Source: Paraburkholderia metrosideri (GTDB taxonomy: Bacteria > Pseudomonadota > Gammaproteobacteria > Burkholderiales > Burkholderiaceae). From it: a stretch of DNA of 64,000 bases. The number at the start of each line of letters is the position of its first letter. Within the stretch, counting starts at the first letter, position 1. The position numbers and the translations under genes were made by a program. The DNA lies in contig NZ_CAJHCP010000016.1 in NCBI RefSeq assembly GCF_904848625.1, forward strand, positions 1-64,000, in the 5' to 3' direction. The notes beneath the pieces were generated by a model. It did no database searches and was not told where the DNA came from. It saw nothing but the letters and a program-made list of their open reading frames with translations. Shown here one piece after another: positions 8,932 through 17,912 of this stretch.

Positions 8932-9573
8932 TCAAGGCGATAGACGGGAGATTTGCCAGTCGCCGTTTTCGCTTTCACGCGTATAGAGCATACGGTCGTG
9001 CAGACGCGACGGCCGGCCCTGCCAGAATTCGATTGCTTCGGGTACCAAACGATAACCGCCCCAGTGCGGCGGACGCGGTGGCTGGTCGCCGTATTGCAGA
9101 CTGATTTCGCGTTCGCGTGTTTCGAGCTGCGAACGGCTTTCAATTACCTGACTTTGATTCGATGCCCATGCACCGATGCGCGAACCGAGCGGACGCGACG
9201 CGAAGTAGTTGTCGCTTTCTTCCGCGCTGGTTTTGACAATACGGCCCTCGATGCGCACCTGGCGTTCGAGTTCGATCCAGTAAAACAGCAGGCTCGCGTA
9301 GGGGTTGGCGGCGAGTTCGCGGCCCTTGCGGCTTTCGTAATTGGTGAAGAACACAAAACCACGCTCGTCGACGCCTTTGATCAGCACGATGCGCGCCGAC
9401 GGCCGGCCGCGCGAGTCGACCGTGGCCAGCGTCATCGTATTCGGCTCGGGTAGTTTGGCGTCTACAGCCTGTTCAAACCAGGTGTCGAATTGGCGAAACG
9501 GATCGCGGTCGACATCGGCAACGTCCAAAGAACCCAGCGAATAATTTTTTCGAAGTTCTGCGAGTGAGGTCAT
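8932..9573 (-). CDS. pdxH: Pyridoxamine/pyridoxine 5'-phosphate oxidase
   Basis: FMN-dependent oxidation of PNP or PMP to pyridoxal 5'-phosphate. The 213-residue product matches the usual length, with RIVLIKGVDERGFVFFTNY, the FMN region YESRKGREL, QVRIEG and the C-terminal substrate-binding FWQGRPSRLHDR. The ribosome site is weak. It starts divergently from tcdA across about 260 bp. It supplies the cofactor for several PLP enzymes, of which KynU and the MocR protein lie in this window. Confidence 0.95.
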   Translation of the reverse strand: MTSLAELRKNYSLGSLDVADVDRDPFRQFDTWFEQAVDAKLPEPNTMTLATVDSRGRPSARIVLIKGVDERGFVFFTNYESRKGRELAANPYASLLFYWIELERQVRIEGRIVKTSAEESDNYFASRPLGSRIGAWASNQSQVIESRSQLETREREISLQYGDQPPRPPHWGGYRLVPEAIEFWQGRPSRLHDRMLYTRESENGDWQISRLSP

Positions 9574-9833
9574 GTTCTTATGCGAACGCTACAGTCAGGC
9601 AAGTATAGCTAAGGAGAAAATTCTTTGCGCGCGAGCAGGTCAAGCTCTCACGCTCTGAATGCACGGCTACGACGTATTGGGTGAGGCTCGACGATTCGTG
9701 CATTGCAACGTGTGCGGCGATGCGGCTCGGCGCGTTCAGGCAAAATACGGTCTGAGTGCGTTTCAGGTCGATTGTGAATCGACCCGGACGCCGCCAATTT
9801 CCGTTTTGCCAGTCTTCAACGAGTCCCGCCACC

Positions 9834-10715
9834 ATGTCCAGCACCACCGCGCAAGCCGACGCGCAATCCGACGCGCAATCCGATCTTACTACCAGCCTCG
9901 ACGGGAGTGAAAGCGCCGACCACGCACGACGCTTCGGCGGCATCGCGCGGCTGTACGGCGCGCCTGCGCTCGCCGCGTTCGAAGGCGCACACGTCGCGGT
10001 GATCGGCATCGGCGGGGTGGGGTCGTGGGTGGCGGAGGCGCTGGCGCGCAGCGCGGTCGGCACGCTGACGCTGATCGATCTCGACAACGTCGCCGAGAGC
10101 AACACGAACCGGCAGATCCACGCGCTCGACGGCAACTACGGGAAACCGAAAGTCGAAGCGATGGCCGAGCGGATCGCCGCGATCAATCCGTACTGCGATG
10201 TGCGGTTGATCGAAGATTTCGTCGAGGCGGATAATTTCGACACGACGTTAGGCGGCGGTTTCGATTACGTGATCGACGCGATCGACAGCGTACGCACCAA
10301 GACCGCATTGATCGCATGGTGTGTGGAACGCAAGCAGCCGTTGATTACCGTGGGTGGCGCGGGCGGCCAGCTCGACCCGACGCGCATTCGTATCGACGAT
10401 CTCGCGTTGACGATCCAGGATCCGTTGCTGTCGAAAGTGCGCGGGCAACTGCGCAAACAGCACGGTTTTCCGCGTGGGCCGAAGGCGAAGTTCAAGGTGA
10501 GCGCGGTGTATTCCGACGAGCCGTTGATCTATCCGGAAGTGGCCGTCTGCGATATCGACGAGGAAGCGGAGCACGTGAGCACGTCGCCGGGCCACACGGG
10601 GCCGGTCGGTTTGAATTGCGCAGGGTTTGGGTCGAGCGTGTGCGTGACCGCGAGCTTCGGTTTTGCCGCGGCTGCGTACGTGTTGCGGGCGCTGGCGAAG
10701 CAGGCCGCTGCCTGA
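9834..10715 (+). CDS. tcdA: tRNA threonylcarbamoyladenosine dehydratase
   Basis: E1-like enzyme (also CsdL) that ATP-dependently cyclises t6A37 to ct6A in ANN-decoding tRNAs. The 293-residue protein has the nucleotide-binding VIGIGGVGS at 56-64, NTNRQIHA, the acidic patch YVIDAIDSVRTK and a C-terminal PGHTGPVGLN segment. The first ~30 residues contain an imperfect repeat (AQADAQSDAQSD) unlike the rest. An upstream in-frame ATG at 9756 would add 26 residues; the inner ATG is preferred because homologues start near it. Ends before a strong terminator. Confidence 0.92.
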   Translation: MSSTTAQADAQSDAQSDLTTSLDGSESADHARRFGGIARLYGAPALAAFEGAHVAVIGIGGVGSWVAEALARSAVGTLTLIDLDNVAESNTNRQIHALDGNYGKPKVEAMAERIAAINPYCDVRLIEDFVEADNFDTTLGGGFDYVIDAIDSVRTKTALIAWCVERKQPLITVGGAGGQLDPTRIRIDDLALTIQDPLLSKVRGQLRKQHGFPRGPKAKFKVSAVYSDEPLIYPEVAVCDIDEEAEHVSTSPGHTGPVGLNCAGFGSSVCVTASFGFAAAAYVLRALAKQAAA

Positions 10716-10770
10716 CGCTCGAGCCGACAGTTTCAGCGAAAAGTTTCAGCCGGATCAGGGCGAAAAGCAA

Positions 10771-10814
10771 AAGGCGGTGAAAGCGGCGATGCGTCGCTTT
10801 CACCGCCTTTTTTT
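10771..10814 (+). terminator. Intrinsic terminator after tcdA
   Basis: Perfect 15-bp stem aaggcggtgaaagcg / cgctttcaccgcctt with a nine-base loop, followed by seven T. It ends tcdA and lies between convergent genes; the A-rich flank on the left suggests partial use in the other direction for the thioredoxin-TPR gene. Confidence 0.93.
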
Positions 10815-10877
10815 ACGGCCCATGCCAACGCGGCAGCTAGCTTCGCAGCGGCCACGCGTGGATGAAGCCAGCGCAAA

Positions 10878-11726
10878 TCAATACAGCGACGCGCTCAACT
10901 TGCGCCGCCATTGCGCCACCAGTTCCGGCTGATGCGCGGCCAGATCGAACACGGATAACATCGTCTTGCGGCCGATATCGTCGCGGAACGTGCGGTCGCG
11001 TTGCACGATTGCCAGCAGATGTTCAAGTGCTTCTGAATATTTGAGGCGGGCGATCAGCGCGCTGGCCAGATCGAAGCGGGCTTCGAGATCGTCGGGTGCG
11101 GCGGCGACTTTAGCTTCGAGTGCGTCGGTGGGCGGCAGATCGGCGGCGGCATCGACGGCGTCGAGGCGGGTTTTGATCGCGTTGAAACGCGCGTCGATAC
11201 CCTGTGTGGTTTTCGGCGACAGCAGATCGACTTCGTTACGCGCTTCGTCGATACGGTTGTCATCGAGAAGCAGTTCGATGCGGTCCATGCGCGCTTCGTC
11301 GAAGCCCGGGTCGTAGGCGAGGGCGGCTTGCAGCGCGTCGTACGCATCGTCGCGACGGCCTTCGGCGAGCGCAGCCTGTGCTTCGAGACGCGCGGCGTCT
11401 GCGCCTTGCGGCACGAGCCGGTCGATGAATTCGCGCAACTGGCCTTCCGGCAGCACGCCGACAAACTGGTCGACCGGGCGGCCGTCGGCAAACGCCATCA
11501 CGTGCGGAATGCTGCGCACCTGGAAATGCGCGGCCAGCTCCTGATTCTCGTCCACGTTCACTTTTACCAGCTTCCATTTGCCGGCGGCTTCGGCTTCGAG
11601 CTTTTCGAGCATCGGGCCCAGGCTTTTGCAGGGGCCGCACCACGGCGCCCAGAAATCGACCAGCACGGGGGCCAGTGTCGACGCCGCGATGACGTCCTGT
11701 TCAAAAGTGGCCAGAGTGGTGTCCAT
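10878..11726 (-). CDS. cnoX: Thioredoxin-TPR protein (CnoX/YbbN family)
   Basis: Chaperedoxin-type protein: a thioredoxin domain (1-105) with intact active site WCGPC (C30, C33) and cis-proline region SIPH, followed by TPR-like helices to residue 282. E. coli CnoX has lost the redox motif (SQHC) and acts as a chlorine-activated holdase that hands clients to DnaK and GroEL. Here the WCGPC suggests real thiol-disulfide activity besides any chaperone role. Divergent from the pirin spacer and convergent with tcdA. Confidence 0.88.
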   Translation of the reverse strand: MDTTLATFEQDVIAASTLAPVLVDFWAPWCGPCKSLGPMLEKLEAEAAGKWKLVKVNVDENQELAAHFQVRSIPHVMAFADGRPVDQFVGVLPEGQLREFIDRLVPQGADAARLEAQAALAEGRRDDAYDALQAALAYDPGFDEARMDRIELLLDDNRIDEARNEVDLLSPKTTQGIDARFNAIKTRLDAVDAAADLPPTDALEAKVAAAPDDLEARFDLASALIARLKYSEALEHLLAIVQRDRTFRDDIGRKTMLSVFDLAAHQPELVAQWRRKLSASLY

Positions 11727-11876
11727 TGCGTCCTCGTCGATAAAACGGTTTGTCAGTAAATGGGGCCGAACGGCGCGGATTCAATGCGGGGCACGCTTGC
11801 CCACGCGAGCGTCGGGGTTAATCGGCGCGGACTCGCGCTCGTGTGCTCATGTGCGCTGATTCGCGCATGTTGCCGC

Positions 11877-12752
11877 TCACTTACGCTCCGGCAGCGGAAT
11901 CCATTCGATTTCGCCCGGCACCTTGCCCATTTCCTGATTGCTCCACGCGAGCTTCGCTGCGTCGATTTTCTCGCGCGAACTCGCCACGAAATTCCATTCG
12001 ATAAAGCGCTCGCCATCCAGTTTTTCGCCGCCGAGTAGCATCGCGCGCGCACCGTGCGTGCTCGCGAGCGTGACAGTTTCGTCAAGCGCGAGCACGGCCA
12101 TCTGACCGACTTCGAGCGGCGTGCCGTCGATTTCCAGATCGCCGTCGACCAGATAGACACCGCGTTCCTCATGCTCCGGTTCGAGCGCGAACGCGCCGCC
12201 CGGCGCGAACTCGGCGGCGACGTACAGCGTGCCGGAGAACGTCGTGACCGGCGACTCCGCGCCGAACGCCGTGCCCGCGATCACACGCAACGTGACGCCA
12301 TTGCGTTCGACTACCGGCAACGTGTCAGCCGCGTGGTGCGCGAACGACGGCTCGACCTCTTCGTCTTCGAGCGGCAACGCGACCCACGTCTGGATGCCGT
12401 GCATGGTCAGCCCACTCGCGCGGTCTTCGGCGGGTGTGCGTTCGGAATGAACGATGCCGCGCCCGGCCGTCATCCAGTTGACGTCGCCGGGGACGATTTT
12501 CTGCTCCGAGCCGAGGCTGTCGCGATGCATGATCGAGCCTTCGAACAGATAGGTCACGGTCGCGAGTCCGATATGCGGATGCGGCCGCACATCGAGGCCG
12601 GTGCCGGGTTCGAGGGTAGCGGGGCCCATGTGATCGAAGAAGATAAACGGGCCGATCAGACGAGCGGCCATGGCGGGCAGCACACGCCGCACGGTCAGAC
12701 TGCCGACGTCGCGCAGATGCGGTTTGAGGACGGCTTTGATCGAGGTAGACAT
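11877..12752 (-). CDS. Pirin-family protein
   Basis: Bicupin metalloprotein; relatives act as quercetinases or interact with regulators and metabolic enzymes. The 291-residue product has the N-terminal cupin metal set H58, H60 (RPHPH), H102 and E104 (VHSE), plus RGIVHSERTP and a C-terminal pirin domain. The frame stays open far upstream, antisense to the next gene; I start at the ATG where the pirin N-terminus begins. Substrate unknown. Divergent from the EamA transporter. Confidence 0.9.
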   Translation of the reverse strand: MSTSIKAVLKPHLRDVGSLTVRRVLPAMAARLIGPFIFFDHMGPATLEPGTGLDVRPHPHIGLATVTYLFEGSIMHRDSLGSEQKIVPGDVNWMTAGRGIVHSERTPAEDRASGLTMHGIQTWVALPLEDEEVEPSFAHHAADTLPVVERNGVTLRVIAGTAFGAESPVTTFSGTLYVAAEFAPGGAFALEPEHEERGVYLVDGDLEIDGTPLEVGQMAVLALDETVTLASTHGARAMLLGGEKLDGERFIEWNFVASSREKIDAAKLAWSNQEMGKVPGEIEWIPLPERK

Positions 12753-12929
12753 GGCAGGCTCGGCTGGAATGGTGGGCGGAAATCTTGCGCAATGGACGAT
12801 TCTACTGCGCAGCGCACCATGCCGACGCCTCGGTGCCGGCCCGCACTCCGGGAATCCGTAGCGGGGCCGGCGACCGGCAAGGTAAGGCTCCGCTAAACTG
12901 CCGGATTGAACAATGGGATGGAGACCGGG

Positions 12930-13811
12930 ATGTCGCCCAAGGATCTGCTGCTCGCGCTGATCGTCGTGGTCGCGTGGGGCGTCAATTTCGTCGTGATCAA
13001 GGTGGGTTTGCATGGCGTGCCGCCGATGCTGCTCGGCGCACTGCGCTTCACGCTCGCTGCCGTGCCTGCGGTGTTTTTCGTGAAGAAGCCGAATCTGCCG
13101 TGGCGCTGGCTGTTCGCGTACGGCGCGACGATTTCCTTTGGCCAGTTCGCGTTCCTGTTTTCCGCAATGTACGTCGGCATGCCGGCGGGGCTCGCTTCGC
13201 TGGTGTTGCAGGCACAGGCGTTTTTCACGCTGATTTTCGCGGCGATTTTCCTGCACGAGCGCTTTCGTTTGCCGAACGTCGTGGGTTTGCTGATCGCGGC
13301 GGCCGGTCTCGCTGTAATCGGTTTGCAAGGCGGCCATGCGATGACACTCGCCGGCTTCGTGCTGACCTTGTGCGCCGCATGTTCGTGGGCGCTCGGCAAC
13401 ATCGTCACGAAGAAGGTCGGCAAGGTCGATCTCGTCGGGCTGGTGGTGTGGGGGAGTCTGATTCCGCCGCTGCCGTTTTTTGCGGCGTCGTACGCGTTCG
13501 AAGGGCCGCAGCGGATTGCCGCCGCGCTGTCCGGCATCAGCGCGATGTCGATTTTCGCGATCGTCTATCTGGCGTTTATCGCGACATTGATCGGCTATGG
13601 ATTGTGGAGCCGCCTGTTGTCGCGTTATCCGGCGAGCCAGGTCGCGCCGTTCTCGTTGCTGGTGCCGATTGTCGGGCTGGCGTCAGCATCGTTGCTGCTC
13701 GATGAGCAATTGACCGCGGCGCAGGTCGGCGGCGCGTTGCTGGTGATGGCGGGCTTGGCCGTGAATGTGTTCGGCGGATGGGTGGTGCAGAGACTGACGC
13801 CAGCGCGCTGA
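12930..13811 (+). CDS. EamA/DMT-family transporter
   Basis: Inner-membrane drug/metabolite transporter with about ten predicted hydrophobic segments and the duplicated EamA repeat. The N-terminal ALIVVVAWGVNFVVIKVGL and C-terminal LLDEQLTAAQVGGALLVMAG are typical. Nearest known function is the E. coli EamA (YdeD) type, which exports cysteine-pathway metabolites, but the substrate cannot be read here. The start is the third in-frame candidate, chosen because GGAG lies six bases before it; TTG at 12906 and ATG at 12918 are alternatives. 293 residues. Confidence 0.9.
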   Translation: MSPKDLLLALIVVVAWGVNFVVIKVGLHGVPPMLLGALRFTLAAVPAVFFVKKPNLPWRWLFAYGATISFGQFAFLFSAMYVGMPAGLASLVLQAQAFFTLIFAAIFLHERFRLPNVVGLLIAAAGLAVIGLQGGHAMTLAGFVLTLCAACSWALGNIVTKKVGKVDLVGLVVWGSLIPPLPFFAASYAFEGPQRIAAALSGISAMSIFAIVYLAFIATLIGYGLWSRLLSRYPASQVAPFSLLVPIVGLASASLLLDEQLTAAQVGGALLVMAGLAVNVFGGWVVQRLTPAR

Positions 13812-13869
13812 GCGCAGGTGCTGCGGGTCAGTGTCGCGGAGCTCATACGCATCGCGCATCGTGCATCGA

Positions 13870-13904
13870 CAAAAAAACGGCCGCTTCGTCACTGAGCGGC
13901 CGTT
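13870..13904 (-). terminator. Intrinsic terminator after amiC
   Basis: Ten-bp perfect stem aacggccgct / agcggccgtt, nine-base loop, and a seven-A run on the plus strand that becomes a T-run for leftward transcription. It therefore ends the tsaE-amiC operon and sits between two converging genes. Confidence 0.9.
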
Positions 13905-13938
13905 GTTCATTGCTTCGTTCACTGCAAGCCGAAGCGCG

Positions 13939-15537
13939 TCAGGTCATCCGGTTTTTCGCCAGCGGCGGATTGGCTGCGAAATAACGCTTGATGCCATTCA
14001 TGATCGCGTCGGCCATCTTGTCGCGATACGCGTCGTCGTTCAGGCGGCGCTCCTCGTCCGGGTTGCTGATGAACGCGGTTTCCACGAGGATCGACGGAAT
14101 GTCCGGTGCCTTCAGCACCGCAAACCCCGCCTGTTCGACCGAACCCTTGTGCAGCTTGTTGATACCGCCAATTTCGTTCAGCACGAAGTTGCCGTAGCGC
14201 ATCGAGTCGCGAATCTGCGCGGTGGTCGACATGTCGAACAGCGCGCGGTTGACGGTTGCGTCGGCGGACTTGATGTTGATCCCGCCGATCTGATCCGACG
14301 AGTTTTCCTTGTTCGCCATCCAGCGAGCCGCCGCGCTCGTCGCGCCATGCTCGGACAGCGCGAATACCGACGACCCCTTCGCCTCGGGTGTCGTGAACGC
14401 GTCTGCGTGGATCGACACGAACAGGTCCGCGCCGACGCGCCGCGCCTTCTGTACGCGCACGTTCAGCGGCACGAAGAAGTCGGCGTCGCGCGTCATCATT
14501 GAGCGCATGTTGGGTTGCGCGTCGATCTTCGCGCGCAGCTTCTTCGCGATGTCGAGCGCGACGTGCTTCTCGTACGTGCCGCCGCCGCCAATTGCACCCG
14601 GATCCTCGCCGCCGTGGCCTGGATCGATCGCGACGGTCAAGAGGCGCACCGTGTTGCTCTTGCCGGACTTCGGCGTGGAGAACGCATAGGTGTCGTCGCC
14701 GCTGTCGTCGTTGTCGCTGCCCAGGTTGTTCGGCTTGCTGCTGCCTTTGTTGCGCGCAATCGCGGCAGGCGGCGAAAGCGGAACCGCCGGCTTGCCAGCA
14801 ATGATCGGCGCCGAAGGCGTGGGCGCGACATGCACCTGCGGACGCGGCACGCCCTGCGCAGGCGCTGGACCGCTGTTAGCGCCGCCATTGCTGCCATTCT
14901 GCGCATAGCGCTCGAAGAACGCTTCGCTGTTATCCGCGGCGGGCGGCGTGGTGCCGGGACCGCTCAACGTGGCAGGCGGTACGCCGTTCTCTTCGTTGAA
15001 CGTCTGTTGCTTGTGTTCGGTCTGCGCGAGCAGATCCATTAGCGGATCGGGCGCAACGGCCGGATACAGATCGAACACGAGCCGGTACTTGTACGCGCCG
15101 ACCGGTGGCAACGTGAACACCTGCGGCTTCACGGAACCCTTCAGGTCGAACACCATACGCACCACGTGCGGCTGATTTTGCCCGACCCGCACCGCCGAAA
15201 TCTGCGGATCGTTCGGCGTGATCTTCGACACCAGGTCCTTCAGCGCCTGGTCCAGATCGAGACCGCTCAGATCGACCACCAGCCGGTCCGGTGCCTGCAA
15301 CAGTTGCTGCGTGTTCTGCAGCGGCTGATCGGATTCGATCGTCACGCGGGTGTAGTCGCGCGCGGGCCAGACCCGCACGCCGAGCACCGAGCTGGCCATG
15401 GCCAGACGTGGCGCAACCAGCCCGAGTACGAGCGTGGACGCTCCCGCCCGCAGAATCTGCCGGCGCCGCCAGTTATGCGTGGCGGTAGCCGCGGATTCGA
15501 TTGAGCGGAACGGTTTGATCAACATCTTTCGAGACAT
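13939..15537 (-). CDS. amiC: N-acetylmuramoyl-L-alanine amidase, Tat-exported
   Basis: Periplasmic zinc amidase that cleaves septal peptidoglycan during daughter-cell separation. The 532-residue precursor has a twin-arginine signal (WRRRQILRAG at 23-32, then a hydrophobic core and an Ala-rich cut site near 48), an AMIN domain (about 50-160) for septal targeting, a Pro/Ser/Asn-rich linker (about 180-295) and an Amidase_3 domain. Zinc and catalytic residues are visible: H308 (DPGHGGEDPGA), E323 (TYEKH), H377 (SIHADA), E486 (VETAF). AGGA precedes the ATG, and the start overlaps the 3' end of tsaE by 19 bp. Confidence 0.93.
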   Translation of the reverse strand: MSRKMLIKPFRSIESAATATHNWRRRQILRAGASTLVLGLVAPRLAMASSVLGVRVWPARDYTRVTIESDQPLQNTQQLLQAPDRLVVDLSGLDLDQALKDLVSKITPNDPQISAVRVGQNQPHVVRMVFDLKGSVKPQVFTLPPVGAYKYRLVFDLYPAVAPDPLMDLLAQTEHKQQTFNEENGVPPATLSGPGTTPPAADNSEAFFERYAQNGSNGGANSGPAPAQGVPRPQVHVAPTPSAPIIAGKPAVPLSPPAAIARNKGSSKPNNLGSDNDDSGDDTYAFSTPKSGKSNTVRLLTVAIDPGHGGEDPGAIGGGGTYEKHVALDIAKKLRAKIDAQPNMRSMMTRDADFFVPLNVRVQKARRVGADLFVSIHADAFTTPEAKGSSVFALSEHGATSAAARWMANKENSSDQIGGINIKSADATVNRALFDMSTTAQIRDSMRYGNFVLNEIGGINKLHKGSVEQAGFAVLKAPDIPSILVETAFISNPDEERRLNDDAYRDKMADAIMNGIKRYFAANPPLAKNRMT

Positions 15538-16091
15538 GCCTTTCCTGATTCGCTGTATGCCCGTGCGACGAGCACGCGTCCGTCGTTCTCGCTGTCCAGA
15601 TCGAGTGAGAAGACGAGATCCGGCACCCCCAGAAGGGACCCCGCGCGCTGCGGCCATTCGACAAGGCAGACGGCACCGCTGTCGAAGTACTCGCGAAAGC
15701 CCGCGTCGGCCCATTCGGCCGGATCGGTGAATCTGTACAGATCGAAGTGATACAGCGCGAGTTCCCCAGCAGGGCGCTCGAGCGCATAAGGTTCGACGAG
15801 CGTGTAGGTCGGACTGCGCACGCGGCCGGTGTGACCGAGGCCGCGTAAGGTCGCGCGTACGAGAGTGGTCTTGCCGGCGCCAAGGTCGCCGATGAGTTGG
15901 ACTTGCAGCCCGTGGAATGCCGTGTTGCCGTTCGCTTGCGGCGCAAGTTGCGCGGCTTCGCGCACGCTTTCGATCGCCTGCGCGAAACGCTCGCCGAACG
16001 CGTGCGTGGCGGCTTCGTCTGCGAGCGCGAAGCTGCGTTCGAGCAGAGGAGTGGCGGACGGCAGAATCGCGTGATCGGGATTGGCAGGCAT
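15519..16091 (-). CDS. tsaE: tRNA t6A synthesis ATPase
   Basis: P-loop ATPase that works with TsaB and TsaD to install threonylcarbamoyl-adenosine at tRNA position 37. The 190-residue product has Walker A GDLGAGKTT at 68-76, SPTYTLVEPY and the YHFDLYR motif. Its 3' end overlaps the amiC start, an arrangement seen in many proteobacteria, so the two are co-transcribed. The frame extends 26 codons upstream, but the inner ATG is preferred because the queG gene begins divergently only 17 bp away. Confidence 0.93.
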   Translation of the reverse strand: MPANPDHAILPSATPLLERSFALADEAATHAFGERFAQAIESVREAAQLAPQANGNTAFHGLQVQLIGDLGAGKTTLVRATLRGLGHTGRVRSPTYTLVEPYALERPAGELALYHFDLYRFTDPAEWADAGFREYFDSGAVCLVEWPQRAGSLLGVPDLVFSLDLDSENDGRVLVARAYSESGKACLERC

Positions 16092-16108
16092 TCTCGTAAA
16101 ATGGCGTG

Positions 16109-17362
16109 ATGAAACGAAGTCCGGAGTCCCCCGAGTCCACAGTTGCCAGCCTGCATTCGTCCATCGCAACGGACGATGCGGATAGCGCTCGTCATTACGA
16201 TGAAGCGGCGCTGAATGCGCTCGCGTTGAACATCAAAAGCTGGGGCCGTGAACTGGGTTTCGGGGCGATCGGCATTAGCGATACCGATCTCTCCGCAGCC
16301 GAAGCGCCGCTTGCAGCCTGGCTGGAAGCGGGTTGCCACGGCGAGATGGATTATATGGCGAAACACGGCATGAAACGCGCGCGGCCCGCCGAGCTTGTGG
16401 CCGGCACGCGACGTGTGATTACCGCGCGCATCGCCTATTTGCCCGCTCAGACGTTGAAAGGAATCGCGCAGGAAAGCGGCTCCGGCGATGCGTCAATCGC
16501 GCAAGACTGGCGCGCAGCCGAGCATGCGCGGATCGCGGACCCGTCGGCTGCGGTGGTGTCGGTCTATGCGCGCGGCCGCGATTATCACAAGGTGATGCGT
16601 AACCGCTTGCAACATCTCGCCGAGAAAATCGAAGCGGAGATCGGTGCGTTCGGCTACCGCGTATTTACCGATTCGGCGCCGGTGCTGGAGGTAGAACTTG
16701 CGCAGAAGGCCGGCATCGGCTGGCGCGGCAAGCACACGCTGTTGTTGCAACGCGATGCGGGCTCGCTGTTTTTCCTCGGCGAAATTTATGTCGATGTGCC
16801 GTTGCCGACCGATGCCGTGACGTCGCCAGACCTCGCGCCCGAAACGCCTGGCTCGCATTGCGGCAGTTGCACGCGCTGCCTCGGCGCCTGTCCGACTGGC
16901 GCGATCGTCGCGCCTTATAAGGTCGATGCGCGTTTGTGCATCTCGTATCTGACGATCGAACTGAAAGGCAGTATTCCGCTGGAAATGCGGCCGCTGATCG
17001 GCAATCGTGTGTATGGCTGCGATGATTGTCAGCTTGTGTGTCCGTGGAACAAATTTGCGCAGGCCGCGCCCGTTGCCGATTTCGACGTGCGGCATGGGCT
17101 CGATCGCGCGTCGCTGGTCGAACTGTTTGCATGGACCGCCGACGAATTCGACACGCGGATGCAGGGCAGCGCGATTCGCCGGATCGGCTATGAAAGCTGG
17201 TTGCGCAATCTTGCAGTGGGGATGGGCAATGCGCTGCGTGCAGCGTCGGGAAGTTTGAATGCGTCGGCGCGTGATGCCATCGTGCAGGCGTTGAAGCGAC
17301 GCGCCGACGACGCCTCCGCGATCGTGCGCGAGCACGTGCAATGGGCGCTGGAAGCGGCGTAA
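16109..17362 (+). CDS. queG: Epoxyqueuosine reductase
   Basis: Cobalamin-dependent iron-sulfur enzyme performing the last step of queuosine synthesis in tRNA. The 417-residue protein has two ferredoxin-like [4Fe-4S] clusters, CGSCTRCLGACPTGA and YGCDDCQLVCPWN, plus a C-terminal HEAT-like region (residues about 330-417). The first ~35 residues are an extension relative to E. coli QueG. A GTG sits three bases upstream; the ATG is chosen. Starts almost back-to-back with tsaE, so their promoters must overlap the opposite gene's 5' end. Confidence 0.95.
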   Translation: MKRSPESPESTVASLHSSIATDDADSARHYDEAALNALALNIKSWGRELGFGAIGISDTDLSAAEAPLAAWLEAGCHGEMDYMAKHGMKRARPAELVAGTRRVITARIAYLPAQTLKGIAQESGSGDASIAQDWRAAEHARIADPSAAVVSVYARGRDYHKVMRNRLQHLAEKIEAEIGAFGYRVFTDSAPVLEVELAQKAGIGWRGKHTLLLQRDAGSLFFLGEIYVDVPLPTDAVTSPDLAPETPGSHCGSCTRCLGACPTGAIVAPYKVDARLCISYLTIELKGSIPLEMRPLIGNRVYGCDDCQLVCPWNKFAQAAPVADFDVRHGLDRASLVELFAWTADEFDTRMQGSAIRRIGYESWLRNLAVGMGNALRAASGSLNASARDAIVQALKRRADDASAIVREHVQWALEAA

Positions 17363-17441
17363 AGTAGCGCAGGCCGCGTGCCCCATGCAGGTACGCCAGC
17401 GTGCACCGTCGAGCCGCCGCGAGAGTAAGGAGCAGGCCATC

Positions 17442-17912
17442 ATGTTCAACGCAGTGATTCATGCACCGTTCGGCAAGGTCGGCATTCGTCTCGAAGGCGA
17501 AACCGTGCGCGAGATCGTCTATCTGCCGGACTCGATCAACAGCGTCGCGCCCGACTCGCCGTTGGCGAAGCAGGCCGCTGAGCAGATAGATCGATATTTC
17601 GAGCGCGCGTCGGCGAAATTCGAGTTGCCGCTGGCCCCGGTCGGCAGCGCGTTCCAGCGCCGCGTCTGGCAGGCGATCAGCGACATTCCACCGGGCGTCG
17701 TGCTGACCTACGGGCAAGTGGCGAGGCAAATCGGCAGTGCGCCGCGCGCGGTCGGCCAGGCGTGTGGCGCCAATTTTTTCCCCATTGTGATTCCCTGTCA
17801 TCGCGTGGTGAGTTCGAGCGGCATCGGCGGATTTGCGCACCACGGCGACGATGGTTTCTTTCGCAACGTCAAGCGCTGGCTGCTGGCGCATGAAGGCATT
17901 CCGTACGCATGA
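17442..17912 (+). CDS. ogt: Methylated-DNA-[protein]-cysteine S-methyltransferase
   Basis: Suicide repair protein that removes O6-alkyl groups from guanine. 156 residues from the ATG preceded by TAAGGAG. The DNA-binding helix-turn-helix region (VVLTYGQVARQIG, then RAVGQACGAN) leads to the acceptor cysteine C119 in IPCHRVV. The usual Asn-hinge is N111 in NFFPIVIPCHR, one residue longer than the common NPxxIxxPCHR spacing. It overlaps xerD by four bases (ATGA), so the two are translationally coupled. Confidence 0.93.
   Translation: MFNAVIHAPFGKVGIRLEGETVREIVYLPDSINSVAPDSPLAKQAAEQIDRYFERASAKFELPLAPVGSAFQRRVWQAISDIPPGVVLTYGQVARQIGSAPRAVGQACGANFFPIVIPCHRVVSSSGIGGFAHHGDDGFFRNVKRWLLAHEGIPYA

Noticed and set aside
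12753..13337. Upstream extension of the pirin frame
   Set aside because: It would run antisense through the EamA transporter; the pirin fold begins at the chosen ATG.
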